Below are positions 36,201 through 43,952 of a stretch of 64,000 nucleotides of DNA, piece after piece. The translations under genes and the position numbers were made by a program. Where the stretch lies: NCBI GenBank assembly GCA_000018565.1, contig CP000875.1:2371199-2435198 (forward strand), read 5' to 3'. This DNA comes from Herpetosiphon aurantiacus DSM 785. Its GTDB lineage: Bacteria > Chloroflexota > Chloroflexia > Chloroflexales > Herpetosiphonaceae. The notes beneath the pieces were generated by a model, which worked only from the letters and a program-made list of their open reading frames with translations, made no database searches and was not told the DNA's origin. The number at the start of each line of letters is the position of its first letter. Position 1 is the stretch's first letter.

Positions 36201-39200
36201 ATCGCTGGCGGTACATGTGCCAAGATCATTCTCAATAATCCGAATTAAGTTATCGCGTAAGTCATAATCGTAGCGCGTTCGAATATTGAGGCTATTGGTC
36301 ACGGCAACTTGGCGACCACCAACATCATAGCGGGTGAGGGTGATGATATCGTGGGTGGTGGTATCGGTTGCTGGAACGTAGACCCCATCCTGATAATTGC
36401 TCACCGTTTTGATTGTGCGGCCAAGGCCATCAATCATCGCCACACGAACTTGACCATCGGGTGTTTTTGTCCAGCGTGGTCCGCTCAGCGTGATCAATCC
36501 AGCTGGATCGATAACTTTGTTGACTTGTCCAAACCCATCGGTTTCGTATTGGGTTATTTTGCCGGTCGGGTCGGTTTCATTCCAGCGACTGCCGGCAGCA
36601 TCGAGATAGGTGGTGGTCGATTTGACATTGACTGTTGCGGATGCAGCTTGGCCTGGTTGGCTATTGACAATAGTTTCGACCAACTGTCCAAGCCCATCAT
36701 AGCTATATTGGGTGGGTGGTCCATTAAAGCCTAACCCACCTATCGCATCAACGCTCAAGGTTTGGCTTAGCCGCCCTAGCTGATCGTAGACCGATAAAGG
36801 TGAGGGAAGATTGCGCTGCGAGGTTGTACTGGCACATGTGTTGCGATTGTACGTTGGAACACCGCTGCTGGTGCGACAATTCGTTACGCTGCTGACTGAT
36901 CGTCCAAGTTGATCATATTCATAGACCGTATATTGATTCCATGCGTCGGTTACTCCAAGCGTTCGTCCAGTTGCTTGATCGTAAATAGTGTTTGCAACGC
37001 GGTTAAACTCAGGGTCAGTTGCTCCAGCAACATAATTTGAGATCGTTTGATCCATCCGACCAGCCTGGTCGTAATGGTAGCGTGTAACCACATCCGTGAC
37101 AACATCAGTGATCTGCCATGGGATAGAACTATCTGGAATCGTGGTATCGCGCACCCCATCGACGAAATTACGAATGGTATGGTCGATCTGTCCACCCTGA
37201 TCATAGTGGGTAATCGAGATAATATCGGTGTCGTTTGTGCTTGCCCAGGTTGCATTGACTGGATCAACCGTTAGTGGGTCGCCATTTTCATAATTGAGCG
37301 TCGTCGTTACTGGACGGCCAAGCTGATCATATTCAAAATGATTCCAACGTCGTAATCCATCGCGTGTCCAAGTAACTTTCCCTGCCCCATCGTAATAGGT
37401 ATAGGTTGGAACATTGACATCGGGATGATTCGTGTTGAATTGACCCGCATAGATATCAGGTCGGTAATTGTAGGTTGTTGTGACAGGTCGGCTTAATTGA
37501 TCATACTCGATGCGAGTGACCCGTGAAGTACTGGATTGCCATTGTAAGGTTGCGACATTAAATGTGCCGGTGACAATCCCTGTTTGGGTAATCAGGGTGG
37601 TGCGTCCATGCCAATCGTAGCCATACATGGTGACAATATTGGCATCGGGGCGTTGTGGGCTAAAGCTTGGTGGCAGGCTGGTGCTGGAGGTATCAGCAAT
37701 CGCAATTGCTCCAGTGCTGGGGTTGACCGTATTATCGGCGACCCAACGAACGCGACCTAAAGCATCATAGCTGGTCACGCCACGATAGCGACCATCGGGA
37801 GTCTTTGTCCAAATCAATTGCCCTTTGGCATTGTAGCCATACTCGGTCACCACATTTTTACGCGGATCAGTGGTATTGCCCGCCACATAATTGCGGGTGA
37901 TTTTCGCAATTTGATTATCGGGGCGATACTCGGTAACCGTTGTTGTTGCATTGGGCAGACCATCACCTAGGGTCATATGGGTTTGTCGACCAAGACTATC
38001 GTATTGATAGGTGGTCTTTTGAACACTGCTGGTGCCGTATCCCACTTCTGTCGAGGCCACTTGACCAGCAGCGGTATAGGTATAGCGGGTGACAATCCCG
38101 TCAGGACTGGTGATCGTTTGCGGTTGCTTGGTTGCCGCGTCATAGGTCCAGGTTTGGGTTGGAACGAGGGTTCCTGTACCGGCTTTGGTCGTGAGCGGCT
38201 GATTAGCACTATTATAGGTCGTGTAGGTTTCTAGCCCATTGGTGTTGGTGACAATTGCCGGATAACCAGTGGGCGTATAACTAATCGCAAACGTGCGTTG
38301 AGTTGTCCCAAGTATAGCGCCTTCAATTGCGCCTGCATACACTTCAACTGGTTGCCCTTTAGGATTATTATGATGTAGCGCAATGCTTTTATCAGCCTTT
38401 ACCCCTGCAGTTGGGGCGAGCATTCGGTCATTAGCCACATATTCAAGCAAGGCATCGTTGCGTTCTTGCCAAGCGAATGTCCCATCCGCACGATAATGTG
38501 AGCGTTGGACATCAAGCACAATGCCGCCACGACTGACGGTCATGGTCGTGGTTTGGGCTTGATTTGCGCCCGTTCCAGTATAGGTATATGCCCAGACCGT
38601 ATTATCGGCAGGAGCAGTTTGCTGAGTGACCCGCCCATTGGTATAACTCATCACAAGGTCGGCGGTTGGTAAAGGACTTTTGCTGGTTGCGTTGCGGGTA
38701 ACGCTGCTCATGAGCAAACTTGTTGGATCATAGGTATAGCGGCTGAGGATGCTTTGGGGCGAGGTAACCCATTCCAAACGGCCTTGGGTATACTCATAGA
38801 CGGTTGCCTGATTCAAATCATTGAGCAGGCGATACAACCGAACAACACCGCTCGTGGTGGTATATTCAAGCCGCAGCTTGCGTTGGCTCAAATCGTCACG
38901 CACTTCGACCGGCAGTCCGGTTTGAATTCCGCTGGTTCCGAGGGTAATCGTTTGGGTGCGGCCATAGACATCGCGTAGTTGGAGGAGACGGCCTTGCAGA
39001 TCAAAAGTTTTAGCTGATTGATCGGCAGCTTGCAAGGTATAGCTAGTGGCATTTTTGGTCAACGTTAAGCGAATACCACGTGCTGCTACAAAATCATTGC
39101 CATGGCGCTTGAAGCGATAGCGATTGCCATCGGCTGCTTCGTAAATGACGGTGTTGGATTCAGCGCCAACTGTTGTTACGCCCGTAATTTCTACCGGCAA

Positions 39201-40745
39201 AGTCAAGCTTTCGGCATAATTAAAACGCCACCCAAGCCCAAGCGAACTTTGTGGATAGAGGCTACTATTGGCCAAGGTTGAGACGTAGGTACGTTGCAGA
39301 CTGAGAGCCGTGCCACCGGTGGGAATCTGCTGATCAACCCCATGCTCGATATAGGCTCCCGATAAGGTATTGACCGGATCGCCAACAATCATGGTGCTTT
39401 CGCCCGCAGCCGTACATGGGGCACAACTCCCACCATTTTGGTCGGCGGGAATGCGATCCTCAATCGAGGAGAAATTCATTAATTTCCCGTTGCGATAGAA
39501 TTGAATCGAATCAATCCCTGCTAAATACGGATAATACTGGCTGTCTGCTGATTGAGGCGCAAGGTTAATCCGAATAGTTTTATTGGAGATTTGAGAATAT
39601 ATATTTTGGTTCAGGGTAATCGATCCACTACGCCACGGAATATAGCTATAGGTAGAAAAGCCTGGTATGGGGATGTTTATAGGATTAGTTAGATCTCGCG
39701 ACAATGTGTCCCAGCCGAACACATCATAGGTAGAACTGTTTGCATCGCTAAAGAATAGGTTGATATGTGAGCCAAAACTATTAGCTGGAGTAGTTCCTGG
39801 CCATGAGAATGCCGAATAGCGAAAGTTAATCGTAATCGTATCGTTTGGTTGGAGGGCTGGAAAATTAAAAGCCTTAGTTTGATAAAGAAATTTTTCGTCA
39901 ATTCCTTGAACTGGTGGTAAATAGCCGTACATGAAGAAGGGATTGCCTGCTCCATCTGCGGGTAAGTATTTACCTGTATTTACTTGATTAATATAGCTGG
40001 GGAGAAGTTTTTTTGGATGATCATACGCTGGATCAGGAATGCGTGTCAAAACGTCGCTATCAAGGTAGAATTGGAAATTCGTATAGCGACAGTTATTATA
40101 TCCCCCTGGCTGAGGGTTGAAACACCCAACATAGATATGAATTGGTTGATTACGAGGGATCGAAGGTCCGATCGTAAAATGCATATCATGAGGATTGCCT
40201 TGGGGTGTGGTGAACGCAGCTTTTTGATATATTTGAGGATTATTGACAGATTGGATATAAATAAAACCTATATTCCCGACTGCAACTTCAACATTCACTG
40301 TGAAACTATCACGGGGAAGGTTCATGAAAATCCCAGTATCTTCATAATAGCTGAGGTTATCTGAATTATAGTGGGGTTGACCATTAACGATGTAAAGGTC
40401 GTTTACCGTTGCTTGGGCTACATAGACTGCCGCATTGGTTGCAGCAACTGGGACTTGGCTGATAGTGTCGCCCGTGAAGGTCAGGTCAATCCCGCTAAAC
40501 GAATGCTGGGATTCAGCGACGGGTGCGATATTCTGAGCTTCTTCTTTGGGCGTTACTGCTGATTGAGCTGGGGAAGGGCGGTTATTGACGGGTGGTTCAT
40601 CAAGAATCTCTGGAACACGCTTGGTCAGGGCATCCGATTGTGGAAGCATGGGAATCGCTGATGTTGATTGAAGCGGCAATAACGACACAATTACTATCAG
40701 CAAGAGTGCGAGCGGTATCCAACGGCGACGACGAATAGGCAGCAT
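33285..40745 (-). CDS. Secreted RHS/YD-repeat polymorphic toxin with Hint domain
   Basis: The protein has 2486 residues and AAAGAGGG before ATG 40745. Signal peptide RRRRWIPLALLLIVIVSLLP at residues 5-24, then a beta-rich N-terminal region, a DUF6531-like segment (DPVNTLSGAYIEHGVD, near 460), and a long series of YD repeats (for example YDQLGR, YDAAGR, YDTAGR) up to the RHS core YTGEYTDRDTGLVFLRARWYNP ... LSKDPF (near 2000). After a Pro/Asp-rich linker comes a Hint domain from C2257 (SCSFDATTLVATDEG) to N2389 (LVHN|VC), predicted to cut itself and free the last 97 residues. That tip has GPHIHLEKLDPKTGDVLINLHLRW, a His-rich end like small polymorphic nuclease toxins; I cannot name the family with certainty. 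The RHS shell encloses the toxin for contact-dependent killing. The neighbour at 32704 is the likely antidote. Confidence 0.88.
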   Translation of the reverse strand: MLPIRRRRWIPLALLLIVIVSLLPLQSTSAIPMLPQSDALTKRVPEILDEPPVNNRPSPAQSAVTPKEEAQNIAPVAESQHSFSGIDLTFTGDTISQVPVAATNAAVYVAQATVNDLYIVNGQPHYNSDNLSYYEDTGIFMNLPRDSFTVNVEVAVGNIGFIYIQSVNNPQIYQKAAFTTPQGNPHDMHFTIGPSIPRNQPIHIYVGCFNPQPGGYNNCRYTNFQFYLDSDVLTRIPDPAYDHPKKLLPSYINQVNTGKYLPADGAGNPFFMYGYLPPVQGIDEKFLYQTKAFNFPALQPNDTITINFRYSAFSWPGTTPANSFGSHINLFFSDANSSTYDVFGWDTLSRDLTNPINIPIPGFSTYSYIPWRSGSITLNQNIYSQISNKTIRINLAPQSADSQYYPYLAGIDSIQFYRNGKLMNFSSIEDRIPADQNGGSCAPCTAAGESTMIVGDPVNTLSGAYIEHGVDQQIPTGGTALSLQRTYVSTLANSSLYPQSSLGLGWRFNYAESLTLPVEITGVTTVGAESNTVIYEAADGNRYRFKRHGNDFVAARGIRLTLTKNATSYTLQAADQSAKTFDLQGRLLQLRDVYGRTQTITLGTSGIQTGLPVEVRDDLSQRKLRLEYTTTSGVVRLYRLLNDLNQATVYEYTQGRLEWVTSPQSILSRYTYDPTSLLMSSVTRNATSKSPLPTADLVMSYTNGRVTQQTAPADNTVWAYTYTGTGANQAQTTTMTVSRGGIVLDVQRSHYRADGTFAWQERNDALLEYVANDRMLAPTAGVKADKSIALHHNNPKGQPVEVYAGAIEGAILGTTQRTFAISYTPTGYPAIVTNTNGLETYTTYNSANQPLTTKAGTGTLVPTQTWTYDAATKQPQTITSPDGIVTRYTYTAAGQVASTEVGYGTSSVQKTTYQYDSLGRQTHMTLGDGLPNATTTVTEYRPDNQIAKITRNYVAGNTTDPRKNVVTEYGYNAKGQLIWTKTPDGRYRGVTSYDALGRVRWVADNTVNPSTGAIAIADTSSTSLPPSFSPQRPDANIVTMYGYDWHGRTTLITQTGIVTGTFNVATLQWQSSTSRVTRIEYDQLSRPVTTTYNYRPDIYAGQFNTNHPDVNVPTYTYYDGAGKVTWTRDGLRRWNHFEYDQLGRPVTTTLNYENGDPLTVDPVNATWASTNDTDIISITHYDQGGQIDHTIRNFVDGVRDTTIPDSSIPWQITDVVTDVVTRYHYDQAGRMDQTISNYVAGATDPEFNRVANTIYDQATGRTLGVTDAWNQYTVYEYDQLGRSVSSVTNCRTSSGVPTYNRNTCASTTSQRNLPSPLSVYDQLGRLSQTLSVDAIGGLGFNGPPTQYSYDGLGQLVETIVNSQPGQAASATVNVKSTTTYLDAAGSRWNETDPTGKITQYETDGFGQVNKVIDPAGLITLSGPRWTKTPDGQVRVAMIDGLGRTIKTVSNYQDGVYVPATDTTTHDIITLTRYDVGGRQVAVTNSLNIRTRYDYDLRDNLIRIIENDLGTCTASDTNDCQVTTEYRYDRVGNLIKTIDARGYSTTKSYDSLGRVRRTTDGLNRHTLLTYNQDDTVATIAPATGNPISYSYDEVGHQIQATGWDSTAVQQWTYDLAGRLSSVYDASAQDAAAGRTGTISYKYDVLNRISSVAQSLEGDPQGNWTLTYGYDAAGRTTAIGGTSYSYDTAGRLSSVIRGGSPLAQYAYQGSTGRVASITRLEAGNNRLIESLGYDTRGRVTSRSITGATTAAAMPTPTAPQLAQFTYAYDRADQPTSFTETQLNSAGTATTNETHSYTYDKLNRLISENASGTTTTFRFDAAGNRIKVNSQNSSYNAANERVGFAYDVYGNVTGDGQNVFSYDGFNRLKSVIKGANVYSYRYHEETLTSRFVNGTRTQAFNYDRVGTSLSSILRIHTIQPTDTLYTTYITGLGGDIIQSEATFNGAPQTNGKLFLISDNQSTVRMLVNASNGARTKQDSDAWGNFVPAAGQTLAPSSIRYTGEYTDRDTGLVFLRARWYNPASGTLLSKDPFAGFANQPQSQHPYIYAGNNPTTNSDPTGRTCEGCQPAGVTRDQWHQYVDLYDVTYSGFVGALINHPFDRMGDATVFDNYAHATRSSLDFIYYLKNFLWGCSIQQYGALENLWSNAETWSEHFYHDRLPSVPLHRYDSIEDAMDALGDEAYLNYFIETNLADGNHLDPIDSISPGLADVPVVPSTPRQNNPSTDVDDPAPAKSPKPSNDPDVDVDNPAPSISPKVGESCSFDATTLVATDEGLVPIATIQVGDLVLAYDEATGTTDYYTVTASFVHSDPVLVDVAIDNEWINTTPEHPFFTADGWTDAENLELSDWVASADGEWGKITALRLRGDQRFMYNLTVAEAHTFFVGDGRWLVHNVCIDGVEYPVDKPTNQTKNDSIWYDTQAQARQMARQKMGHNPVEIEPNKLRRRDGTWQYRAKPGDLAGDNQGPHIHLEKLDPKTGDVLINLHLRWRK

Positions 40746-40805
40746 ATGACCCTCTTTCCTTCATGGGAAAAATCCGTGCAAAGAGAGAGGATGTATGTAT
40801 AGAGG

Positions 40806-40819
40806 TATCCTAGGGGATA
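40806..40819 (-). promoter_or_regulatory. CCCCTAGG motif upstream of the RHS gene
   Basis: Read toward the RHS gene the sequence is TATCCCCTAGGATA, about 60 bases before the start codon. Similar strings occur at 46932-46945 before the five-gene operon and, in part, at 33143-33154 before the immunity candidate. It may be a regulator site. The protein that binds it is unknown. Confidence 0.35.
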
Positions 40820-40918
40820 AAATTTCCCTCAAACTCACTCACTCTCACTTGCTCATGGACGATTATACCGATCTTTCATAATTGTGCAACTTAACCATTA
40901 ACACTCTTATACACTTGC

Positions 40919-40924
40919 TATAAT
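40919..40924 (+). promoter_or_regulatory. -10 element of the monooxygenase gene
   Basis: A perfect TATAAT about 30 bases before the ATG at 40954. No good -35 is seen at 16-18 bases, so an activator or extended contacts may be needed. Confidence 0.5.
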
Positions 40925-40953
40925 GAGCCATTGACTTGGTTATGAGGTGAGCG

Positions 40954-42411
40954 ATGCAAGCGATCGATCTTGATGTGCTGATTGTGGGCGCTGGTTTGTC
41001 GGGCATTAGTGCAGCCTATTATCTGCAAACCCGCTGCCCACACAAACGCTATACGATTCTCGAAGGCCGCAAGGCGATTGGCGGTACATGGGATCTGTTT
41101 CGCTACCCCGGCATTCGCTCGGATTCGGATATGTACACGCTGGGCTATGCTTTTCGCCCGTGGCATAGCTCGCAGGCAATCGCCGATGGTGCGTCAATTT
41201 TGCAGTATATTCATGAAACGGCCCAAATCTATGGCATCGATCAACAAATTAACTTTGAACATATGGTTCGCCGGATCAGTTGGTCATCGAAGCAGGCGCT
41301 CTGGACGGTTGAAGTTGAGCGCTTGGCCGAGGGCGATTGGGTGCAATATCGCTGTAATTTTTTGTATATGTGCGGCGGCTATTACGATTACGCCCAAGGC
41401 TACACCCCTGAATGGCCGAGCTTGAGCCAATTTCAAGGGCGGGTGGTGCATCCCCAAGCTTGGCCGCAAAATCTCGATTATCGCGATCAACGGGTGGTAG
41501 TGATTGGTAGCGGTGCGACGGCAATTACCTTAGTGCCAGCCATGGCTGAGCAAGCGCACCATGTGACGATGTTGCAACGTTCGCCAACCTATGTCGTGGC
41601 CCAACCTGCCAGTGATGCTCGTGCCGAGCAGTTGCGGCGTTGGTTGCCTGCCAAATTGGCCTTTCACGTGATCCGCTGGCGAGCAATTATTCAAGGTATT
41701 ATCTATTATTTATTGATGCGAACGCTGCCCAAAGTTGCCAAACGCGCCTTGGTGAACATGGCGCAGCAAGAACTTGGCGATAGCTATGATGCCAACATCC
41801 ACTTTAGCCCAAGCTATAACCCGTGGGATCAGCGACTCTGTTTAGCGCCCGATGGTGATTTTTTCAAGGCGCTCAAATCGGGCCAAGCCAGCGTTATAAC
41901 TGACCAAATTGCTCAATTCACCGCTACAGGTATTCAACTGCAATCGGGCCAGCATTTGGCGGCTGATCTGATTGTCACGGCAACGGGCTTGAATTTGCGC
42001 TTGCTCAGCGGAATTGAAATTGTGGTTGATGGGCGCACGGTTGAATTGGGCACAACTCTGAATTACAAAGGCATGATGCTCAGCGATGTGCCTAATCTGG
42101 CCTTGGCGTTTGGCTATACCAACGCTTCGTGGACGCTCAAATGCGAACTAACCTCGATGTATGTCTGCCGCTTGCTGAATTATATGGATCGCCATGGCTA
42201 TGTCAGTTGTATGCCCAAGAATTTTAACCCCACCATGGCGACCGAGCCAGCGCTTAGTTTCACCTCAAGCTATGTTCAACGGGTGATCAAGCATTTGCCC
42301 CGTCAAGGTCGCCAACGCCCATGGCGGCTCTACCAAAACTACCTGCTCGATTTGCTGATGTTGCGGCTTGGCTCGCTCGATGATGGCAATATGGAGTTTT
42401 TTCGCGCTTGA
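40954..42411 (+). CDS. Flavin-containing monooxygenase, Baeyer-Villiger type
   Basis: The protein has 485 residues with GAGGTGAGCG before ATG 40954. The first dinucleotide fold is DVLIVGAGLSGISAAYYL (FAD, GxGxxG) and the second is VVVIGSGATAITL near 183 (NADPH). Between them, FQGRVVHPQAWP (about 160-171) matches the FxGxxxHxxxWP fingerprint of Baeyer-Villiger monooxygenases. GGTWDLFRYPGIRSDSDMYTLGY is also typical of the family. It oxidises ketones, sulfides or amines with NADPH and O2; the substrate is unknown. It stands alone, divergent from the RHS gene and convergent with the photolyase gene 25 bases away. Confidence 0.92.
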   Translation: MQAIDLDVLIVGAGLSGISAAYYLQTRCPHKRYTILEGRKAIGGTWDLFRYPGIRSDSDMYTLGYAFRPWHSSQAIADGASILQYIHETAQIYGIDQQINFEHMVRRISWSSKQALWTVEVERLAEGDWVQYRCNFLYMCGGYYDYAQGYTPEWPSLSQFQGRVVHPQAWPQNLDYRDQRVVVIGSGATAITLVPAMAEQAHHVTMLQRSPTYVVAQPASDARAEQLRRWLPAKLAFHVIRWRAIIQGIIYYLLMRTLPKVAKRALVNMAQQELGDSYDANIHFSPSYNPWDQRLCLAPDGDFFKALKSGQASVITDQIAQFTATGIQLQSGQHLAADLIVTATGLNLRLLSGIEIVVDGRTVELGTTLNYKGMMLSDVPNLALAFGYTNASWTLKCELTSMYVCRLLNYMDRHGYVSCMPKNFNPTMATEPALSFTSSYVQRVIKHLPRQGRQRPWRLYQNYLLDLLMLRLGSLDDGNMEFFRA

Positions 42412-42436
42412 CCTAGCCAACGCCAAGTTGAGTAAC

Positions 42437-43897
42437 CTAATCATTGGTTTGCAGGGCTGTGCGATAGGCTGCCAAGGCGCGTTCACGGGCAAAACTATGC
42501 TCAACTAGCGGCGCAGGATAATCGCGCCCAATCACGCAGCCAACATGTGCTTGCACGGCTGGCGGCATGGTCCATGGCTCGTGAATATAGTGATCGGGCA
42601 CGTTAGCTAATTCGGGCACAAATCGCCGAATATACTGGCCGTCTGGGTCGTGCTTTTTGCTCTGGGCAATTGGGTTGAAGATGCGAAAATAGGGTTGGGC
42701 TGATGGCCCACTTGAACCTGCTGCCCACTGCCAACCGCCGTTATTGGCGGTCGGGTCGCCATCACATAACTGCTGCATAAAATAGCGCTCACCCCAACGC
42801 CAATCGATCAGCAAATCTTTGATCAAAAATGAGGCGCTGATCATGCGCACTCGATTATGCATCCACGCCATTTGGTTGAGCTGGCGCTGGCCTGCATCAA
42901 CAATTGGATACCCAGTTTGGCCCTGTTGCCACGCCAAAAACTCACTTGGATCGTTGCGCCAAATGATCTGATCGTAGCGTGGATCGAGCGAGCCGTTGAG
43001 CATATATGGGTTGTGGTAGATCAATTGGGTGTAGTAATCGCGCCAAGCCAATTCTTTGAGCCAAGTATCGACTCCTTGACGTTGCTCAGCGTTTAATGGC
43101 TCGGTCAGCAGATCGACAGCCTGTTTCAAACATTGGCGAATCGAAATCGTGCCCATGCGCAAATCAACTGAAAGCTGCGAGGTTCCGGCCTCGGCAGGCA
43201 CTTCGCGGGCTTTGGTATACTTGAGTACCGAAAGTTTCTGCCGCCGATCAAAAAACTGCGCCAAACGTTGTTGGGCAATTGTTTCGCCAACCTGTGGAAT
43301 CGTTTGTTGTAGCTCAAAGCCCAAATCAGCCAAGCTTGGAATTGGCAAACTCGCCAAATCGCTTGGCGGGGCCACGAATTTGCTGGGGGCGGGCACAAGT
43401 TGCTCGGCTTGGTGATAGGCTAATTCACTCCAGCGCTTGACATATGATCCATAGACCACATAGGGTTTTTGCTCAGTTTTGGTTTTTAGCCCCTCTGGCT
43501 CAACTAAAACGCTATCGTGAAACGAATGGGCTTGCAAGCCTTGTTCACGTAACCAGTGCTTAACTGCGCTATCACGCTTGATCGCATAAGGCAAATAATC
43601 GCGATTCCAGTACACGCCGCTGGCCTGAGTTTCGCTCACGAGGCGTTGCAATTCGGCTAATGGCTGGCCATGGCGCACAATCAAACGACTGCCTCGTTGC
43701 TGCAAATCGTGATCGAGTGCTTCGAGCATGGCAAGCGTTACGGCGATCAGGGCTGCTCCAACATAGCCATCGTGCAGAATCGTATCATCCAAAATAAAGA
43801 CTGGAATAACTGCCCCAGCGCTGGCCTCGGCGGCGGCATACAAGGCGCGATGATCGGTTAGGCGTAAATCGCGGCGGAACCAACAAATCACAGGCAT
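42437..43897 (-). CDS. phrB: Deoxyribodipyrimidine photolyase, class I
   Basis: The protein has 486 residues from ATG 43897 (GGGGAG six bases upstream); an earlier ATG at 43924 sits in the loop of a hairpin and is unlikely. The N-terminal antenna-binding domain starts MPVICWFRRDLRLTDHRAL. The FAD/DNA-binding helical domain holds WMHNRVRMISASFLIKDL, DWRWGERYFMQQLCDGD, ANNGGWQWAAG and PYFRIFNPIAQSKKHDPDGQYIRRFVPEL, all hallmarks of class I CPD photolyases. It repairs UV-induced cyclobutane pyrimidine dimers with blue light. Its ribosome-binding site is part of the terminator stem of the upstream gene, so translation may depend on read-through and unfolding. Confidence 0.95.
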   Translation of the reverse strand: MPVICWFRRDLRLTDHRALYAAAEASAGAVIPVFILDDTILHDGYVGAALIAVTLAMLEALDHDLQQRGSRLIVRHGQPLAELQRLVSETQASGVYWNRDYLPYAIKRDSAVKHWLREQGLQAHSFHDSVLVEPEGLKTKTEQKPYVVYGSYVKRWSELAYHQAEQLVPAPSKFVAPPSDLASLPIPSLADLGFELQQTIPQVGETIAQQRLAQFFDRRQKLSVLKYTKAREVPAEAGTSQLSVDLRMGTISIRQCLKQAVDLLTEPLNAEQRQGVDTWLKELAWRDYYTQLIYHNPYMLNGSLDPRYDQIIWRNDPSEFLAWQQGQTGYPIVDAGQRQLNQMAWMHNRVRMISASFLIKDLLIDWRWGERYFMQQLCDGDPTANNGGWQWAAGSSGPSAQPYFRIFNPIAQSKKHDPDGQYIRRFVPELANVPDHYIHEPWTMPPAVQAHVGCVIGRDYPAPLVEHSFARERALAAYRTALQTND

Positions 43898-43945
43898 AAA
43901 AAACTCCCCAATTGTACGCAGCATACTACGTACAATTGGGGAGTT
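43898..43945 (-). terminator. Terminator hairpin that contains the photolyase ribosome-binding site
   Basis: A perfect 17-bp stem: AACTCCCCAATTGTACG (43902-43918) with CGTACAATTGGGGAGTT (43929-43945) and a 10-base loop. On the minus strand it follows the metalloprotease stop by seven bases and is followed by a six-T run (43903-43898) and at once by the photolyase ATG. The GGGGAG of the 3' arm is the only Shine-Dalgarno for the photolyase. Confidence 0.88.
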
Positions 43946-43952
43946 GGATGGT